Origin: Microvirga terrae
GTDB lineage: Bacteria; Pseudomonadota; Alphaproteobacteria; Rhizobiales; Beijerinckiaceae
DNA: 64,000 nt
Direction of reading: 5' to 3'
NCBI RefSeq assembly: GCF_013307435.2
Contig: NZ_CP102845.1
Coordinates: 1,054,001 to 1,118,000, forward strand
A program made the translations under genes and the position numbers. This document shows, one piece after another, positions 53,410 to 62,599 of this stretch (positions are counted from its first letter, which is position 1; every line of letters begins with the position of its first letter). A model generated the notes under the pieces. It did not search any database, had not been told where the DNA came from, and was given only the letters and a program-made list of their open reading frames with translations.

Positions 53410-56160
53410 ATGACCCTTCCTAGTCCCAAGAACGTCCTCAAGAGCCTCGGCAACCAGCCGATCAGCGATGCGGCGGAACTGCGCGCGAGACTTGTCCCGG
53501 AACTGAAGACGCTGCTCGACGCGGGCCACCAGGAGGCTCAGGGCAGGCTTATGGAGCACCAGAACGGGCTGGCCTGCGCCCGCTATCTCTGCGACCGCAT
53601 GGACGACTTGGTGCGCATCGTCCACGACGCCGTGGTCCAGCACCTCTATCCGGCGGCCAATCCCTCGGCTGGCGAGCGGCTCGCGGTGGCGGCGACCGGC
53701 GGCTACGGGCGCGGGACCCTGGCGCCGGGCTCCGACGTCGATCTCCTGTTCCTGCTGCCCTACAAGCAGACCGCCTGGAGCGAGAGTGTCGTCGAGGCGA
53801 TGCTCTACGTGCTGTGGGACCTCAAGCTCAAGGTCGGGCACGCGACCCGCTCGGTGGAGGATTGCCTGCGCGAGGCCCATGCGGACATGACGATCCGCAC
53901 GTCGTTGCTCGAGGCCCGTTTCCTCTTCGGCGACCGGGAGCTCTTCGACAATCTGGAGAAGCGCTTCGACCAGGAGATCGTCGCCACCACGGCGGCCGCC
54001 TTCGTGGACGCCAAGCTGAAGGAGCGCGACGCCCGCGTCGCCAAGGCGGGCGCGTCGCGCTATCTCGTCGAGCCGAACGTCAAGGACGGCAAGGGCGGCC
54101 TGCGCGATCTCAACACGCTGTTCTGGATCGCCAAATACGTCTATCGGGTCAAGGAGCCCAAGGAACTGGTGAAGGCCGGGCTCTTCACGCAAGGAGAGTT
54201 CAATCTGTTCTCGCGCTGCGAGGAGTTCCTGTGGCGCGTGCGCTGCCACATGCACTTCGCCACCGGCCGCGCCGAGGAGCGCCTGACCTTCGACCTGCAG
54301 CGCACCATCGCCGAGCGCATCGGCTTCGCGCCGCGCGGCGGCCTGTCGGCGGTCGAACGCTTCATGAAGGCCTATTTCCTCATCGCCAAGGATGTCGGCG
54401 ACCTCACGGCGATCGTGTGCGCCGAGCTCGAGGCCCGGCAGACCAAGCGGCGCCCCATGCTCGACCGGATGTTCGGCCGCTTCCGCCGCCGCAGCGGCGG
54501 CGCGCAGGTGAGCGAGGGCTTCATCATCGACAACAACCGGCTCAACGTGGAGAACGAGGAGACCTTCGTGCGCGATCCGGTCAACCTGATCCGCCTGTTC
54601 TGGCTCGCCGACCGCCGCAACCTCGCCATCCATCCCGATGCGACGCGCCTGGCGACGCGTTCGCTCCGGCTGATCGGCCATACCCTGCGCAACGATCCGG
54701 AGGCGAACAAGCTGTTCCTGGAGATCATCACGTCCAAAAACGCCCCGGAGGTGGTGCTGCGGCGCATGAACGAGACCGGGGTGCTCGGCCGCCTCGTGCC
54801 GGATTTCGGGCGCATCGTCGCGATGATGCAGTTCAACATGTACCACCACTACACGGTGGACGAGCATCTGATCCGCGCGGTGGGCGTGCTGACCGAGATC
54901 GAGGCCGGGCAGCTTGGCAGCGAGCATCCGCTGGCCAACCAGATCTTCCCCACCATCCGCAACCGCCGGGCGCTCTACGTGGCGGTGTTCCTGCACGACA
55001 TCGCCAAGGGACGGCCCGAGGACCATTCGGAGGCCGGCGCGGCCATCGCCCGCAAGCTCGGGCCGCGCTTCGGCCTGACCGACGCGGAGACCGAGACGGT
55101 GGCGTGGCTCGTCGAGCATCACCTCCTCATGTCGAACACGGCCCAGAGCCGCGATCTGTCCGATCCGGCCACCATCAAGAGCTTCGCCGAGGTGGTGCAG
55201 ACCATGGAGCGCCTGAAGCTCCTGCTCGTGCTCACCATCGCGGACATCAAGGCGGTCGGGCCCGGCACATGGACCGGCTGGAAGGGCCAGCTCCTGCGCA
55301 ACCTTTACCAGGAGACGGAGGTGATCCTCGGCGGCGGCGCGGTGGATCTCGCCCGCTCCGAGCGGGTGCGTCTGGCCCAGGAACGGCTGCGCCTGGAGCT
55401 GCACGACTGGTCCGATGCGGAGTTCGAGGCCTTCGCGTCGCGCCATACGCCGGGCTACTGGCTGAAGACCGACGAGACCCGGCGGGCCAAGCAGGCCGGG
55501 CTCCTGCGGGAGGCCGAGAAGGGCGGGCGCACGGTCACCACCACCTACGAGACGGACCAGTTCCGCGGCGTGACCGAGCTCACCATCCTGTCGCCCGACC
55601 ATCCGCGGCTTCTCGCCATCGTGACCGGCGCCTGCGCGGCCGCGGGCGGCAACATCGTCGACGCGCAGATCTTCACCACGACGGACGGCATGGCGCTGGA
55701 CACCATCGTGCTCTCCCGCGCCTTTGACCGGGACGAGGACGAGCTGCGCCGGGCCGAACGGGTCGCCAGGGCCATCGAGCGGGCCTTGAAAGGGGAGGTG
55801 AGGATCGCCGATCTCGTGGACGGCAAGCGCCCGGCCAAGGAGCGCTCCAAGGCCTTCCATGTGCCCCCGGAGGTGAACATCGACAATTCCCTGTCGAACC
55901 GCCAGACCGTGATCGAGATCTCGGGCCTCGACCGGCCCGGCCTGCTCTACGACCTCACCACGGCCCTGGGGAAGCTCAACCTCAACATCGCCTCGGCCCA
56001 TATCGTGACCTTCGGCGAAAAGGCCGTGGACGTGTTCTACGTGACCGACCTGACGGGCACGAAGATTACCCATGCGGGCCGCCAGGCCACCATCACCCGC
56101 ACCCTGCTGGAGGTGTTCAAAGCCGAGGAAACCGAGCCGCTCCAGCGGCGAAGCGCTTGA
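53410..56160 (+). CDS. glnD: [Protein-PII] uridylyltransferase / uridylyl-removing enzyme
   Basis: A 916-residue GlnD. The nucleotidyltransferase domain has GGYGRGTLAPGSDVDLLFLL (G-S-x-x-D-x-D). The linker helical domain follows. The HD phosphohydrolase domain holds FLHDIAKGRPEDHSEAGAAI. Two ACT domains are at the C-terminus (ELTILSPDHPRLLAIVTGAC and VIEISGLDRPGLLYDLTTAL) and bind glutamine. It uridylylates PII (GlnB, GlnK) when glutamine is low and removes UMP when it is high. Upstream codons to 53395 are possible; the ATG at 53410 gives the usual MTLPSPKNVLKSL start. grpE follows 65 bases later. Confidence 0.97.
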   Translation: MTLPSPKNVLKSLGNQPISDAAELRARLVPELKTLLDAGHQEAQGRLMEHQNGLACARYLCDRMDDLVRIVHDAVVQHLYPAANPSAGERLAVAATGGYGRGTLAPGSDVDLLFLLPYKQTAWSESVVEAMLYVLWDLKLKVGHATRSVEDCLREAHADMTIRTSLLEARFLFGDRELFDNLEKRFDQEIVATTAAAFVDAKLKERDARVAKAGASRYLVEPNVKDGKGGLRDLNTLFWIAKYVYRVKEPKELVKAGLFTQGEFNLFSRCEEFLWRVRCHMHFATGRAEERLTFDLQRTIAERIGFAPRGGLSAVERFMKAYFLIAKDVGDLTAIVCAELEARQTKRRPMLDRMFGRFRRRSGGAQVSEGFIIDNNRLNVENEETFVRDPVNLIRLFWLADRRNLAIHPDATRLATRSLRLIGHTLRNDPEANKLFLEIITSKNAPEVVLRRMNETGVLGRLVPDFGRIVAMMQFNMYHHYTVDEHLIRAVGVLTEIEAGQLGSEHPLANQIFPTIRNRRALYVAVFLHDIAKGRPEDHSEAGAAIARKLGPRFGLTDAETETVAWLVEHHLLMSNTAQSRDLSDPATIKSFAEVVQTMERLKLLLVLTIADIKAVGPGTWTGWKGQLLRNLYQETEVILGGGAVDLARSERVRLAQERLRLELHDWSDAEFEAFASRHTPGYWLKTDETRRAKQAGLLREAEKGGRTVTTTYETDQFRGVTELTILSPDHPRLLAIVTGACAAAGGNIVDAQIFTTTDGMALDTIVLSRAFDRDEDELRRAERVARAIERALKGEVRIADLVDGKRPAKERSKAFHVPPEVNIDNSLSNRQTVIEISGLDRPGLLYDLTTALGKLNLNIASAHIVTFGEKAVDVFYVTDLTGTKITHAGRQATITRTLLEVFKAEETEPLQRRSA

Positions 56161-56225
56161 TTTGTGAAGCGAGGGACCTGATATGTGCCCCGAACCTTTC
56201 GTTTCCCACCTTTAGTTGATCGACC

Positions 56226-56843
56226 ATGAATCCGAACGACACGGAAAACCAGAACGCGGCCCCGCAGGCCGAACCCGCCAACGACGTGGCCCCCGAGGCT
56301 GCCTCCGCGGCCGATCCGATTGCCGTTCTCGAGGCCGAGAAGGCGGACCTGAAGGACAAGCTCCTGCGCCTGATGGCCGACATGGAGAACCTGCGCCGCC
56401 GCACCGAGCGCGAGATCGCGGATGCCCGCACCTATGCGGTGGCGAACTTCGCCCGCGACATGCTGAACGTCGCCGACAACGTGCGCCGCGCCATCGAGAG
56501 CGTGCCGGACGAGGCCCGCAGCACCGCCGAGGGCGCCTTCAAGGGCCTGATCGAGGGCATCGACCTCACCGAGCGCGATCTGCTCAAGACCCTCGAGCGC
56601 CACGGGGTGAAGAGGCTCGACCCGCAGGGGCAGAAATTCGACCCGAACGTGCATCAGGCCATGTTCGAGATCCCCAACGCGGACGTGCCGAACGGCACCG
56701 TCCTGCAGGTGGTCCAGTCCGGCTACGTCATCGGCGAGCGCGTCCTGCGCCCGGCCCTGGTGGGCGTCTCCAAGGGCGGCCCGAAGGCGGCCGCCAACGG
56801 CAACGGCTCGGAGGCCGCCGACAACTCCTCGACCGCTTCCTGA
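56226..56843 (+). CDS. grpE: Nucleotide exchange factor GrpE
   Basis: A 205-residue co-chaperone releasing ADP from DnaK. The acidic, disordered start ([20 protein letters not shown]) is followed by the long dimer helix ([40 protein letters not shown]) and the beta-wing with [20 protein letters not shown] then [19 protein letters not shown]. All signatures are standard. Located after glnD rather than next to hrcA; hrcA lies 17 kb away. The dnaJ gene is at the window's right end. Confidence 0.97.
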   Translation: MNPNDTENQNAAPQAEPANDVAPEAASAADPIAVLEAEKADLKDKLLRLMADMENLRRRTEREIADARTYAVANFARDMLNVADNVRRAIESVPDEARSTAEGAFKGLIEGIDLTERDLLKTLERHGVKRLDPQGQKFDPNVHQAMFEIPNADVPNGTVLQVVQSGYVIGERVLRPALVGVSKGGPKAAANGNGSEAADNSSTAS

Positions 56844-56985
56844 AAAAGGCCCCGGCGGAACGCGCTTTCCCGCGAATCGCCTTGCCCGGACATGACGGAG
56901 GCGAACACCCTGTGAGCCCTCAGCCCGAGCGTCTCGCCGGGACAGGAATTGAGAGCTCGGACTCCGTTTTGAACGAACTTTGGGC

Positions 56986-57075
56986 GTCATGGCCGGGCCC
57001 GTCCCGGCCATTCCGATGCGGTGAGGCTCAGCGCCTGTCATGATCGGGATCACCGGTACAGGGCCGGTGATGACG
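56986..57075. repeat. Intergenic palindromic element, family A (inverted orientation)
   Basis: GTCATGGCCGGGCCCGTCCC with GGCCAT first, then GATCGGGATCACCGGTACAG and GGCCGGTGATGAC. Order reversed relative to 40903-40991. Confidence 0.85.
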
Positions 57076-57128
57076 GCCGGGGTGAATCTCAAGCCGGCCT
57101 CTCAGGAGCGAGGCTGGTGTGACGGCAG

Positions 57129-57773
57129 GTGTTCCCGGTGCAGGTCCTCCAAAGCATTCCCTTCGAAACCATCGGCGTCGCCGTCTTCGCGCTCTCGGGC
57201 GCCCTGATGGCGGCCCACAAGGGCATGGACCCGTTCGGCTTCGCCCTGCTCGCCACGCTCACGGGGGTCGGGGGCGGGACCCTTCGTGACCTGCTCATCG
57301 GGATCAGACCCGTGTTCTGGGTCGGCGATCCGACCGACGTGCTCGCGTGCCTGATCGTGGCGGAGCTCGTCTTCGTCCTCGGCCCCCGGCGGGTGGCCAT
57401 GATGGAGGGCGGCCGGCGGGGCCGGCTCCTTCTCTGGGCGGACGCCCTAGGCTTGGCCCTTTTCGCCGTCACGGGCACCGGCAAGGCGCTCGCCGCGGGC
57501 GTGCCCGCCCTCTCGGCCGTGGCGCTCGGCACCACCACGGCTACCTTCGGGGGCATCATCCGCGACATCTTCGCCGGAACCACCCCCCTGGTGCTGCGCC
57601 AGGAGATTTACGTCACGGCGGCGGCGCTCGGCGCTTCCGTCATGGTCGCCCTGCAGGCGGCGGGCGTCGAGCCGTTCCTGAGCGGCGCCGCGGGCTTTGC
57701 CGCGGCCTTCACCCTGCGGGCCCTCGCCCTGCTGCGGGGCTGGTCCCTGCCAGCCTTCCCGCGGCGCGATTAG
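57129..57773 (+). CDS. Trimeric intracellular cation channel (TRIC/UPF0126) family protein
   Basis: A 214-residue membrane protein with seven hydrophobic segments in two similar halves. The signatures are GVAVFALSGALMAAHKGMDP, TGVGGGTLRDLLIG and, in the second half, TATFGGIIRDIFAGTTPLVL. The GGGTxRD and GGxxRD pairs are the hallmark of bacterial TRIC potassium channels. Start is GTG at 57129 (or GTG at 57138). The last codons overlap the 3' end of the convergent gene by four bases. Confidence 0.92.
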   Translation: MFPVQVLQSIPFETIGVAVFALSGALMAAHKGMDPFGFALLATLTGVGGGTLRDLLIGIRPVFWVGDPTDVLACLIVAELVFVLGPRRVAMMEGGRRGRLLLWADALGLALFAVTGTGKALAAGVPALSAVALGTTTATFGGIIRDIFAGTTPLVLRQEIYVTAAALGASVMVALQAAGVEPFLSGAAGFAAAFTLRALALLRGWSLPAFPRRD

Positions 57774-58708
57774 GGATTCATGTCAATTCCGTCGACCATC
57801 GTGCGGAAGCGGGGCAGGTTCTGGTCGCGCTGCTCGACCCGCGTGAGGCCGACCATGCGCACATAGCGGTCGGGGTCGAAGCGGATGGTCTGCATCACGA
57901 TGACCGGCTGGCCCGATTCCACCTCCACGGCCTTGGCGACGATCTCGTGCCAGTCCTGTCCCCTGAAGCGGAAGGACTCGGAGCGTTCGACCTTGACGTC
58001 CTTCAGGATCTGGTTCGAGTTCAGGGCCGCATGGGCGAACTGGCTGCGCCGCTCGGCGGGCGGAACGGGAACGTTGAGGGTGGCGGCCAGGATGACCATC
58101 GGCTGCTCCACTGCCTTGATCGCGTCCTGAGGCCCGTCGGTCAACAGGACCGAATTGCCCGACATCACCCGCACCGGACGGAAGCCGGCTTTGTCGCCGA
58201 GCCGGAACGGCAGAGCGGAGACCTGCTCCTCGATGGACACGGGCCCGCGCAGGGCGATGCTCTTCAGGGCGTTCTGCATCTGCACGTCGCTGTAGCCATC
58301 CTGGCCGCCGCGCACCTGCGCGATCACGAGGGCGGTGAGGTCCTCGTCCTTGACCGCCATCACCCATTTGCGGCCCTGGACGGCCCCGCCCATGGTGCCG
58401 CCGACCAGCACGCCCGTCCTGGACCCGAGCTTCAGGGTCTCGCGCGACGTCTCGCTCATGCCCTGGCGCTTCAGGGAGTCCTTGGTGAGGCCGCCGACCA
58501 GCTGCGTGTAGGCCCCGGCGGGCATTTCCACGAAGGTGATGGCCGCGGCCTTCTCCTCGCTCTCGAACCCGCTGAATCGCTTCGAGACGATCATGTCCTC
58601 CGGCGGGACGATGCCGATGCGGGACGCTGGCGGAAACACCGGTTCGGCCGCGAAGGCGGCCTGAATCGACAGGAGGATGCCGAGAGCGGCGGCTGCGAAG
58701 GCTTTCAT
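57770..58708 (-). CDS. Secreted hypothetical protein, 312 aa
   Basis: The N-terminus MKAFAAAALGILLSIQAAFA is a clean signal peptide (cleavage after AFA). The mature protein has alternating beta strands and helices (GIVPPEDMIVSKRFSGFESE; WVMAVKDEDLTALVIAQVRG; PVRVMSGNSVLLTDGPQDAI) and no Cys. No recognised enzymatic motif; similar proteins are common in Bradyrhizobium- and Methylobacterium-like genomes as exported proteins of unknown function. GGAGGGGCATCC precedes the ATG. Confidence 0.85.
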   Translation of the reverse strand: MKAFAAAALGILLSIQAAFAAEPVFPPASRIGIVPPEDMIVSKRFSGFESEEKAAAITFVEMPAGAYTQLVGGLTKDSLKRQGMSETSRETLKLGSRTGVLVGGTMGGAVQGRKWVMAVKDEDLTALVIAQVRGGQDGYSDVQMQNALKSIALRGPVSIEEQVSALPFRLGDKAGFRPVRVMSGNSVLLTDGPQDAIKAVEQPMVILAATLNVPVPPAERRSQFAHAALNSNQILKDVKVERSESFRFRGQDWHEIVAKAVEVESGQPVIVMQTIRFDPDRYVRMVGLTRVEQRDQNLPRFRTMVDGIDMNP

Positions 58709-58750
58709 GGATGCCCCTCCAGGAAAAGTGCAGAGTTCGGATACAGAAGG

Positions 58751-59371
58751 CTAGAGCGGCTTCCCGACCTTGCGCAAGGTGAGATTGAGACGGCCGCCCT
58801 GCGGCAGCAGGTCCGAGCTTCCCGGCACCAGCCGGTCGATGCCATGATAGATCAGCCGCGCGGGACCGCCGAACACGATCGCGTCACCGGAGCGGAGCCT
58901 GACCGACCGCGTCGGGTCCCTGCGCTCCAGGCCGCCGTAGCGGAACACGGCCGTGTCCCCGAGGGATAGGGACACGACGGGAGCGTCGAACTCCTCCTCG
59001 TCCCGGTCCTGGTGCATGCCCATGCGGGCGGCCGGCTCGTAGAAATTGATCAGGCAGGCGTCGGGCGGGTGCGGATAATCGCTCAAGGCCTCCCAGGCGC
59101 GCAGCACCTGCTCGGGCATGGCCGGCCAGGGGCGGCCGGTCTCGGGATGGGTCGGCTGGTAGCGGTAGCCGTTCACGTCCGAGACCCATCCGAGCCGGCC
59201 GCCATTGGTCATGCGCACGGAGAAGGGTTGTCCCGTCCGCGGCATGCACGGTGTGAAGAGCGGCGCCTGGCGGGTGATCTCGCGCAGGGCCGCCAGTAGC
59301 CGCTCTTGCGCCGGACGGTCGAGATAGTCGGGGTAATAGGTCAGGCCAGGCGCGAGGGGGAGGGAGGGCAT
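58751..59371 (-). CDS. alkB: DNA oxidative demethylase AlkB
   Basis: A 206-residue Fe(II)/2-oxoglutarate dioxygenase repairing alkylated bases. The iron ligands HxD are in MGMHQDRDEEEFDAPVVSLS and the second His is in RLIYHGIDRL; the 2-oxoglutarate Arg is in GGRLNLTLRKV. Substrate-lid residues NGGRLGWVSDVNGYRYQPTH are like those of E. coli AlkB. The start at 59371 has AGGAG at ideal spacing; the frame to 59449 crosses part of a family-A repeat. No ada gene nearby. Confidence 0.95.
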   Translation of the reverse strand: MPSLPLAPGLTYYPDYLDRPAQERLLAALREITRQAPLFTPCMPRTGQPFSVRMTNGGRLGWVSDVNGYRYQPTHPETGRPWPAMPEQVLRAWEALSDYPHPPDACLINFYEPAARMGMHQDRDEEEFDAPVVSLSLGDTAVFRYGGLERRDPTRSVRLRSGDAIVFGGPARLIYHGIDRLVPGSSDLLPQGGRLNLTLRKVGKPL

Positions 59372-59398
59372 CTGTTCTCCTGACACATGCCATCTGTC

Positions 59399-59488
59399 GT
59401 CATCACCGGCCGTGTGCCGGTAATCTCGATTCGAAAAAGCGCGGCGCACTGCAGGATCGGAATGGCCGGGACAGGCCCGGCCATGACG
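59399..59488. repeat. Intergenic palindromic element, family A
   Basis: GTCATCACCGGCCGTGTGCC and GGTAATCTCGAT, spacer with AAGCGCGGCGC, ATCGGAATGGCCGGGACAGG and CCCGGCCATGACG. Confidence 0.88.
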
Positions 59489-59516
59489 TGGAAGAGCGTG
59501 ATCGGGCCGAGGGAGG

Positions 59517-60137
59517 TTACCCCTCCAGCACCTGCTTGCTGGCGACGGTGGTGTCCTCGTTGAGGCCGTAGACCAGCGGGATGCCCGTCGCGAGCTCGAG
59601 GCTCGGGATCGTTTCCGAGGTCAGGCCGTCGAGCACCATCACGAGGGCGCGCAGCGAATTGCCGTGGGCGGCGACCAGGACGCGCTCCCCGCGCATGACC
59701 CGGGGCAGGATCTCGCGGATGTAGTAGGGCAGCACGCGGGCGACCGTGTCCTTCAGGCTCTCGCCGCCGGGAGGCGGCACGTCGTAGGAGCGGCGCCAGA
59801 CATGGACCTGCTCCTCACCCCAGCGGGCGCGGGCGTCGTCCTTGTTGAGGCCCGAGAGGTCGCCATAATCGCGCTCGTTCAGGGCCTGGTTCGCGATCGT
59901 TTTCAGATCAGGCTGGCCGATCTCCTCGAGGATCAGCTTGCAGGTGGCCTGAGCGCGGGAGAGATCGGACGTGAAGGCGACGTCGAACTGGACGCCCATT
60001 TCCTTGAGCCGGCGGCCGGCATTGCGCGCCTCCTCGATGCCCAGGGCAGTGAGCCCGGGATCCTTCCAGCCGGTGAACAGGTTCTTGAGGTTCCATTCGC
60101 TCTGGCCGTGGCGTGCAAGGACGAGAAGGCGGTTCAT
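59517..60137 (-). CDS. gpmA: 2,3-bisphosphoglycerate-dependent phosphoglycerate mutase
   Basis: A 206-residue histidine phosphatase superfamily enzyme. The catalytic His is in [20 protein letters not shown] and the second His in [20 protein letters not shown]. Also typical are [20 protein letters not shown] and [20 protein letters not shown]. It is the shorter alphaproteobacterial form (E. coli has about 250 residues). It interconverts 2- and 3-phosphoglycerate in glycolysis. Downstream of dapB on the same strand with 39 bases between, a conserved pair in this order. Confidence 0.96.
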   Translation of the reverse strand: MNRLLVLARHGQSEWNLKNLFTGWKDPGLTALGIEEARNAGRRLKEMGVQFDVAFTSDLSRAQATCKLILEEIGQPDLKTIANQALNERDYGDLSGLNKDDARARWGEEQVHVWRRSYDVPPPGGESLKDTVARVLPYYIREILPRVMRGERVLVAAHGNSLRALVMVLDGLTSETIPSLELATGIPLVYGLNEDTTVASKQVLEG

Positions 60138-60176
60138 GGGGTGGCGTCTCCGATGAAGAGGGAAGAGAGGCGTGAT

Positions 60177-60992
60177 CTAGAGCCGATCGAGGCCGAGAAC
60201 ATTGGCCATGGTGTAGTAGCCGGGCTTCTTGTCGAAGCCCCAGAGGGCGGCCCTCACGGCCCCGCGGGCGAAGATGCTGCGGTCTTCGGCCCGGTGCGCC
60301 AGCTCCAGGCGCTCGCCCTGGCCGGCGAAGATCACCGAATGCTCGCCGACCACCGAGCCGCCGCGAAGGGTCGCAAAGCCGATATCGCCGGGATTGCGCG
60401 CGCCGGTATGACCGTCGCGGCTGCGCACGGAGCGCTCCTTCAGGGAAATCTGTCGCCCCTCGGCGGCCGCCTCGCCCAGGAGCAGCGCGGTGCCGGACGG
60501 CGCATCCACCTTCATGCGGTGGTGCATTTCCAGAATCTCGACGTCGAAATCCTCGCCGAGCGTCGCCGCGACCTTGCGCACGAGGCCCGCAAGCAGGTTC
60601 ACGCCGAGCGACATGTTGCCGGACTGGATGATGCGCGCGTGGCGCGCGGCCGCCTCCAGCTTGGCGAAGTCGGCCTCCTGCAGGCCGGTGGTTCCGATCA
60701 CGTGGACGATGCGGGCCTGGGCGGCGAGCGCGGCAAAGGCCGTGGTGGCGACGGGCGCCGTGAAATCGAGGACGCCGTCGGCCTGGGCGAAGACGGCGAG
60801 CGGATCGTCGGTCACGTCCACGTCGAGCAGCCCGATGCCGGCGAGCAGACCGGCATCGTGCCCGAGGGCCGGGGAGCCCTCCCGCTCGATGGCGCCCACG
60901 AGGGTGCAGCCCTCGGTCTCGGCCACGGTCTTGATGAGCATGCGCCCCATGCGTCCGGCCGCGCCCACCACGACGAGTCGCATCTCGTTCAT
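60177..60992 (-). CDS. dapB: 4-hydroxy-tetrahydrodipicolinate reductase
   Basis: A 271-residue DapB of the diaminopimelate/lysine pathway. The NAD(P) loop is [20 protein letters not shown], the active-site His pair appears in [20 protein letters not shown], and [20 protein letters not shown] [20 protein letters not shown] near the C-terminal half. It supplies lysine and the peptidoglycan cross-linking residue that the MepA enzyme encoded in this window acts upon. Precedes gpmA in a probable two-gene operon. Confidence 0.97.
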   Translation of the reverse strand: MNEMRLVVVGAAGRMGRMLIKTVAETEGCTLVGAIEREGSPALGHDAGLLAGIGLLDVDVTDDPLAVFAQADGVLDFTAPVATTAFAALAAQARIVHVIGTTGLQEADFAKLEAAARHARIIQSGNMSLGVNLLAGLVRKVAATLGEDFDVEILEMHHRMKVDAPSGTALLLGEAAAEGRQISLKERSVRSRDGHTGARNPGDIGFATLRGGSVVGEHSVIFAGQGERLELAHRAEDRSIFARGAVRAALWGFDKKPGYYTMANVLGLDRL

Positions 60993-61108
60993 GCCGCTCT
61001 CCTGCTGTTACGGGCTCCGGGTATAGCCGCTTCGGGTGAGGCTGAGAAGCGCGGAAGCCGCGCCTCTCCAGTGCGGTCGCCGGCAAGTCCAAGAATGATG
61101 CCCTCTCA

Positions 61109-61197
61109 CGTCATCACCGGCCTTGTGCCGGTGATCTCGATCAGGAAGGGCGCCGCGCTCTTCTCATCGGGATGGCCGGGACAGGCCCGGCCATGAC
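61109..61197. repeat. Intergenic palindromic element, family A
   Basis: CGTCATCACCGGCCTTGTGC and CGGTGATCTCGAT, spacer GGGCGCCGCGCTC, ATCGGGATGGCCGGGACAGG, CCCGGCCATGAC. Confidence 0.9.
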
Positions 61198-61209
61198 ATT
61201 GGAGAAAAT

Positions 61210-61512
61210 TCAACCCGGCTGCGGACCCTCATAGGCCTCGATGATGATGATGTCGGCCACCGCGTGACCGTCGCGCTCGGCCTTCGCCGCCTGGTACTCG
61301 GGCGAATCCCAGCATTCCAGAGCCGCCTCGTAGGTCGGGAACTCGATCACCACGTTGCGGGCGCGGGCCTCACCCTCGGCGACCCGATAGGCGCCGCCGC
61401 GCACCAGGAAGCGGGCGCCGTACTTGGCGAACGGGACCGCGTTGGCCTTCACGTAGTTCTGGTAGGCGTCGGGGTTCGAGACGTCGACGCGGCCGATCCA
61501 ATAGCCCTTCAT
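61210..61512 (-). CDS. DUF1330 family protein (second of a tandem pair)
   Basis: A 100-residue ferredoxin-like alpha/beta protein: GYWIGRVDVSNPDAYQNYVK, FLVRGGAYRVAEGEARARNV and VIEFPTYEAALECWDSPEYQ. It is close to the next gene upstream (61517-61804), sharing the RGGAY...EGEARARNVVIEF block. DUF1330 proteins adopt a dimeric alpha-beta barrel; function unknown. Four bases separate the pair, so they form an operon created by local duplication. Confidence 0.92.
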   Translation of the reverse strand: MKGYWIGRVDVSNPDAYQNYVKANAVPFAKYGARFLVRGGAYRVAEGEARARNVVIEFPTYEAALECWDSPEYQAAKAERDGHAVADIIIIEAYEGPQPG

Positions 61513-61516
61513 CGCT

Positions 61517-61804
61517 TCAGGCTCCTTCCACGAGAACGAATTCGGCCACGCAGGCGCCCTCGCGCTTGGCCTTGGCCGCCTGGTACTCCGGAGAGTGATA
61601 ATAGGTCCGGGCCTGCTCCACCGACTCGAACTCGATCACCACGTTGCGGGCGCGCGCCTCGCCCTCGAGCGCCTCGTAGGCGCCGCCGCGCACCAGCGGC
61701 CGACCGCCATACTGGCGAATCGCCTCGGTGGCGCCCTTGGCGTATTCCGCATAGGCTTCAGGATTCGTGACGGTCACGCGGGCAATGACATAGCCTTTGG
61801 GCAT
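61517..61804 (-). CDS. DUF1330 family protein (first of a tandem pair)
   Basis: A 95-residue protein: GYVIARVTVTNPEAYAEYAK, PLVRGGAYEALEGEARARNV and VIEFESVEQARTYYHSPEYQ. Together with the gene at 61210-61512 it forms a tandem paralogous pair; the copies differ mainly in the central helix and ends, so the duplication is not recent. The ATG follows AGGAG. No catalytic residue is established for the family. Confidence 0.92.
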   Translation of the reverse strand: MPKGYVIARVTVTNPEAYAEYAKGATEAIRQYGGRPLVRGGAYEALEGEARARNVVIEFESVEQARTYYHSPEYQAAKAKREGACVAEFVLVEGA

Positions 61805-61858
61805 GGGCGCTCCTCTTGATGGACAGGACGCGCAGCGAACGCCAGAGGCGTCCTACCG

Positions 61859-62599
61859 TCAAGCCTCAATGCCGGAGATTTCCCGGACAATCGCCTCCAC
61901 GGCAGCGCGCGGGTCGGCGGCCTTCACGATCGGACGGGCCACCACCAGGTGGTCGGCACCGAGCCGGATTCCCTCGGCGGGCGTCACGACCCGCTTCTGA
62001 TCGCCCGCGTCCGCGCCGGAAGGCCGAATGCCCGGCGTGACGATGAGCCGGTCGGACCCGACGACGGCGCGTACGCGCTCGGCTTCCGTCGCCGCGCAGA
62101 CGATGCCGTCGATGCCGAGATCGCGCGCCTGTCCGGCCCGGCGCGCGACGAGGTCGGCGGCCGGCACGGGGGCATAGCCCGCCTCGACGAGGTCGTTGTC
62201 GTCGTAGGACGTGAGCACGGTCACGGCCAGGATCTTCAGGGACGACCCGGCCTTTCCGACGACCGCGGCCCGCATGGTCTGCGGATAGGCGTGGACGGTC
62301 AGGAACGTGGCGCCGAGGCGCGCCACGGAACGGACGCCTTCCTCCACGGTGTTGCCGATGTCGTGGAGCTTGAGATCGAGGAAGACCTTCTTGCCCTGGC
62401 CGATCAGCTCCTGGGCGAACGCGAATCCGCCCGCATAGGCGAGCTGGTAGCCGATCTTGTAGAAGGTGCCGGCCTCGCCGATGCGGTCGACGACGGCCCG
62501 GGCCTCCTCCACGGACGGGAGGTCGAGGCCGATGATGAGCTTGTCGCGAATGTCTCCTGCGGGACCGGGATTCGTCGGAAGAGACATCGCGGCGCTCAT
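61859..62599 (-). CDS. pyrF: Orotidine 5'-phosphate decarboxylase
   Basis: A 246-residue TIM-barrel enzyme of pyrimidine synthesis, converting OMP to UMP. The catalytic D-x-K-x-x-D motif is in [20 protein letters not shown]; the phosphate-binding end is [20 protein letters not shown] and [20 protein letters not shown]. The start overlaps the pmtA-type stop codon (ATGA), so translation is coupled. A Met five codons in (MSLPTNPG) is an alternative. Family type I (short) as in most alphaproteobacteria. Confidence 0.97.
   Translation of the reverse strand: MSAAMSLPTNPGPAGDIRDKLIIGLDLPSVEEARAVVDRIGEAGTFYKIGYQLAYAGGFAFAQELIGQGKKVFLDLKLHDIGNTVEEGVRSVARLGATFLTVHAYPQTMRAAVVGKAGSSLKILAVTVLTSYDDNDLVEAGYAPVPAADLVARRAGQARDLGIDGIVCAATEAERVRAVVGSDRLIVTPGIRPSGADAGDQKRVVTPAEGIRLGADHLVVARPIVKAADPRAAVEAIVREISGIEA

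Noticed and set aside
53299..56073. 924-residue minus-strand frame opposite glnD
   Set aside because: glnD has all its domains on the plus strand; the antisense frame has no recognisable domain.
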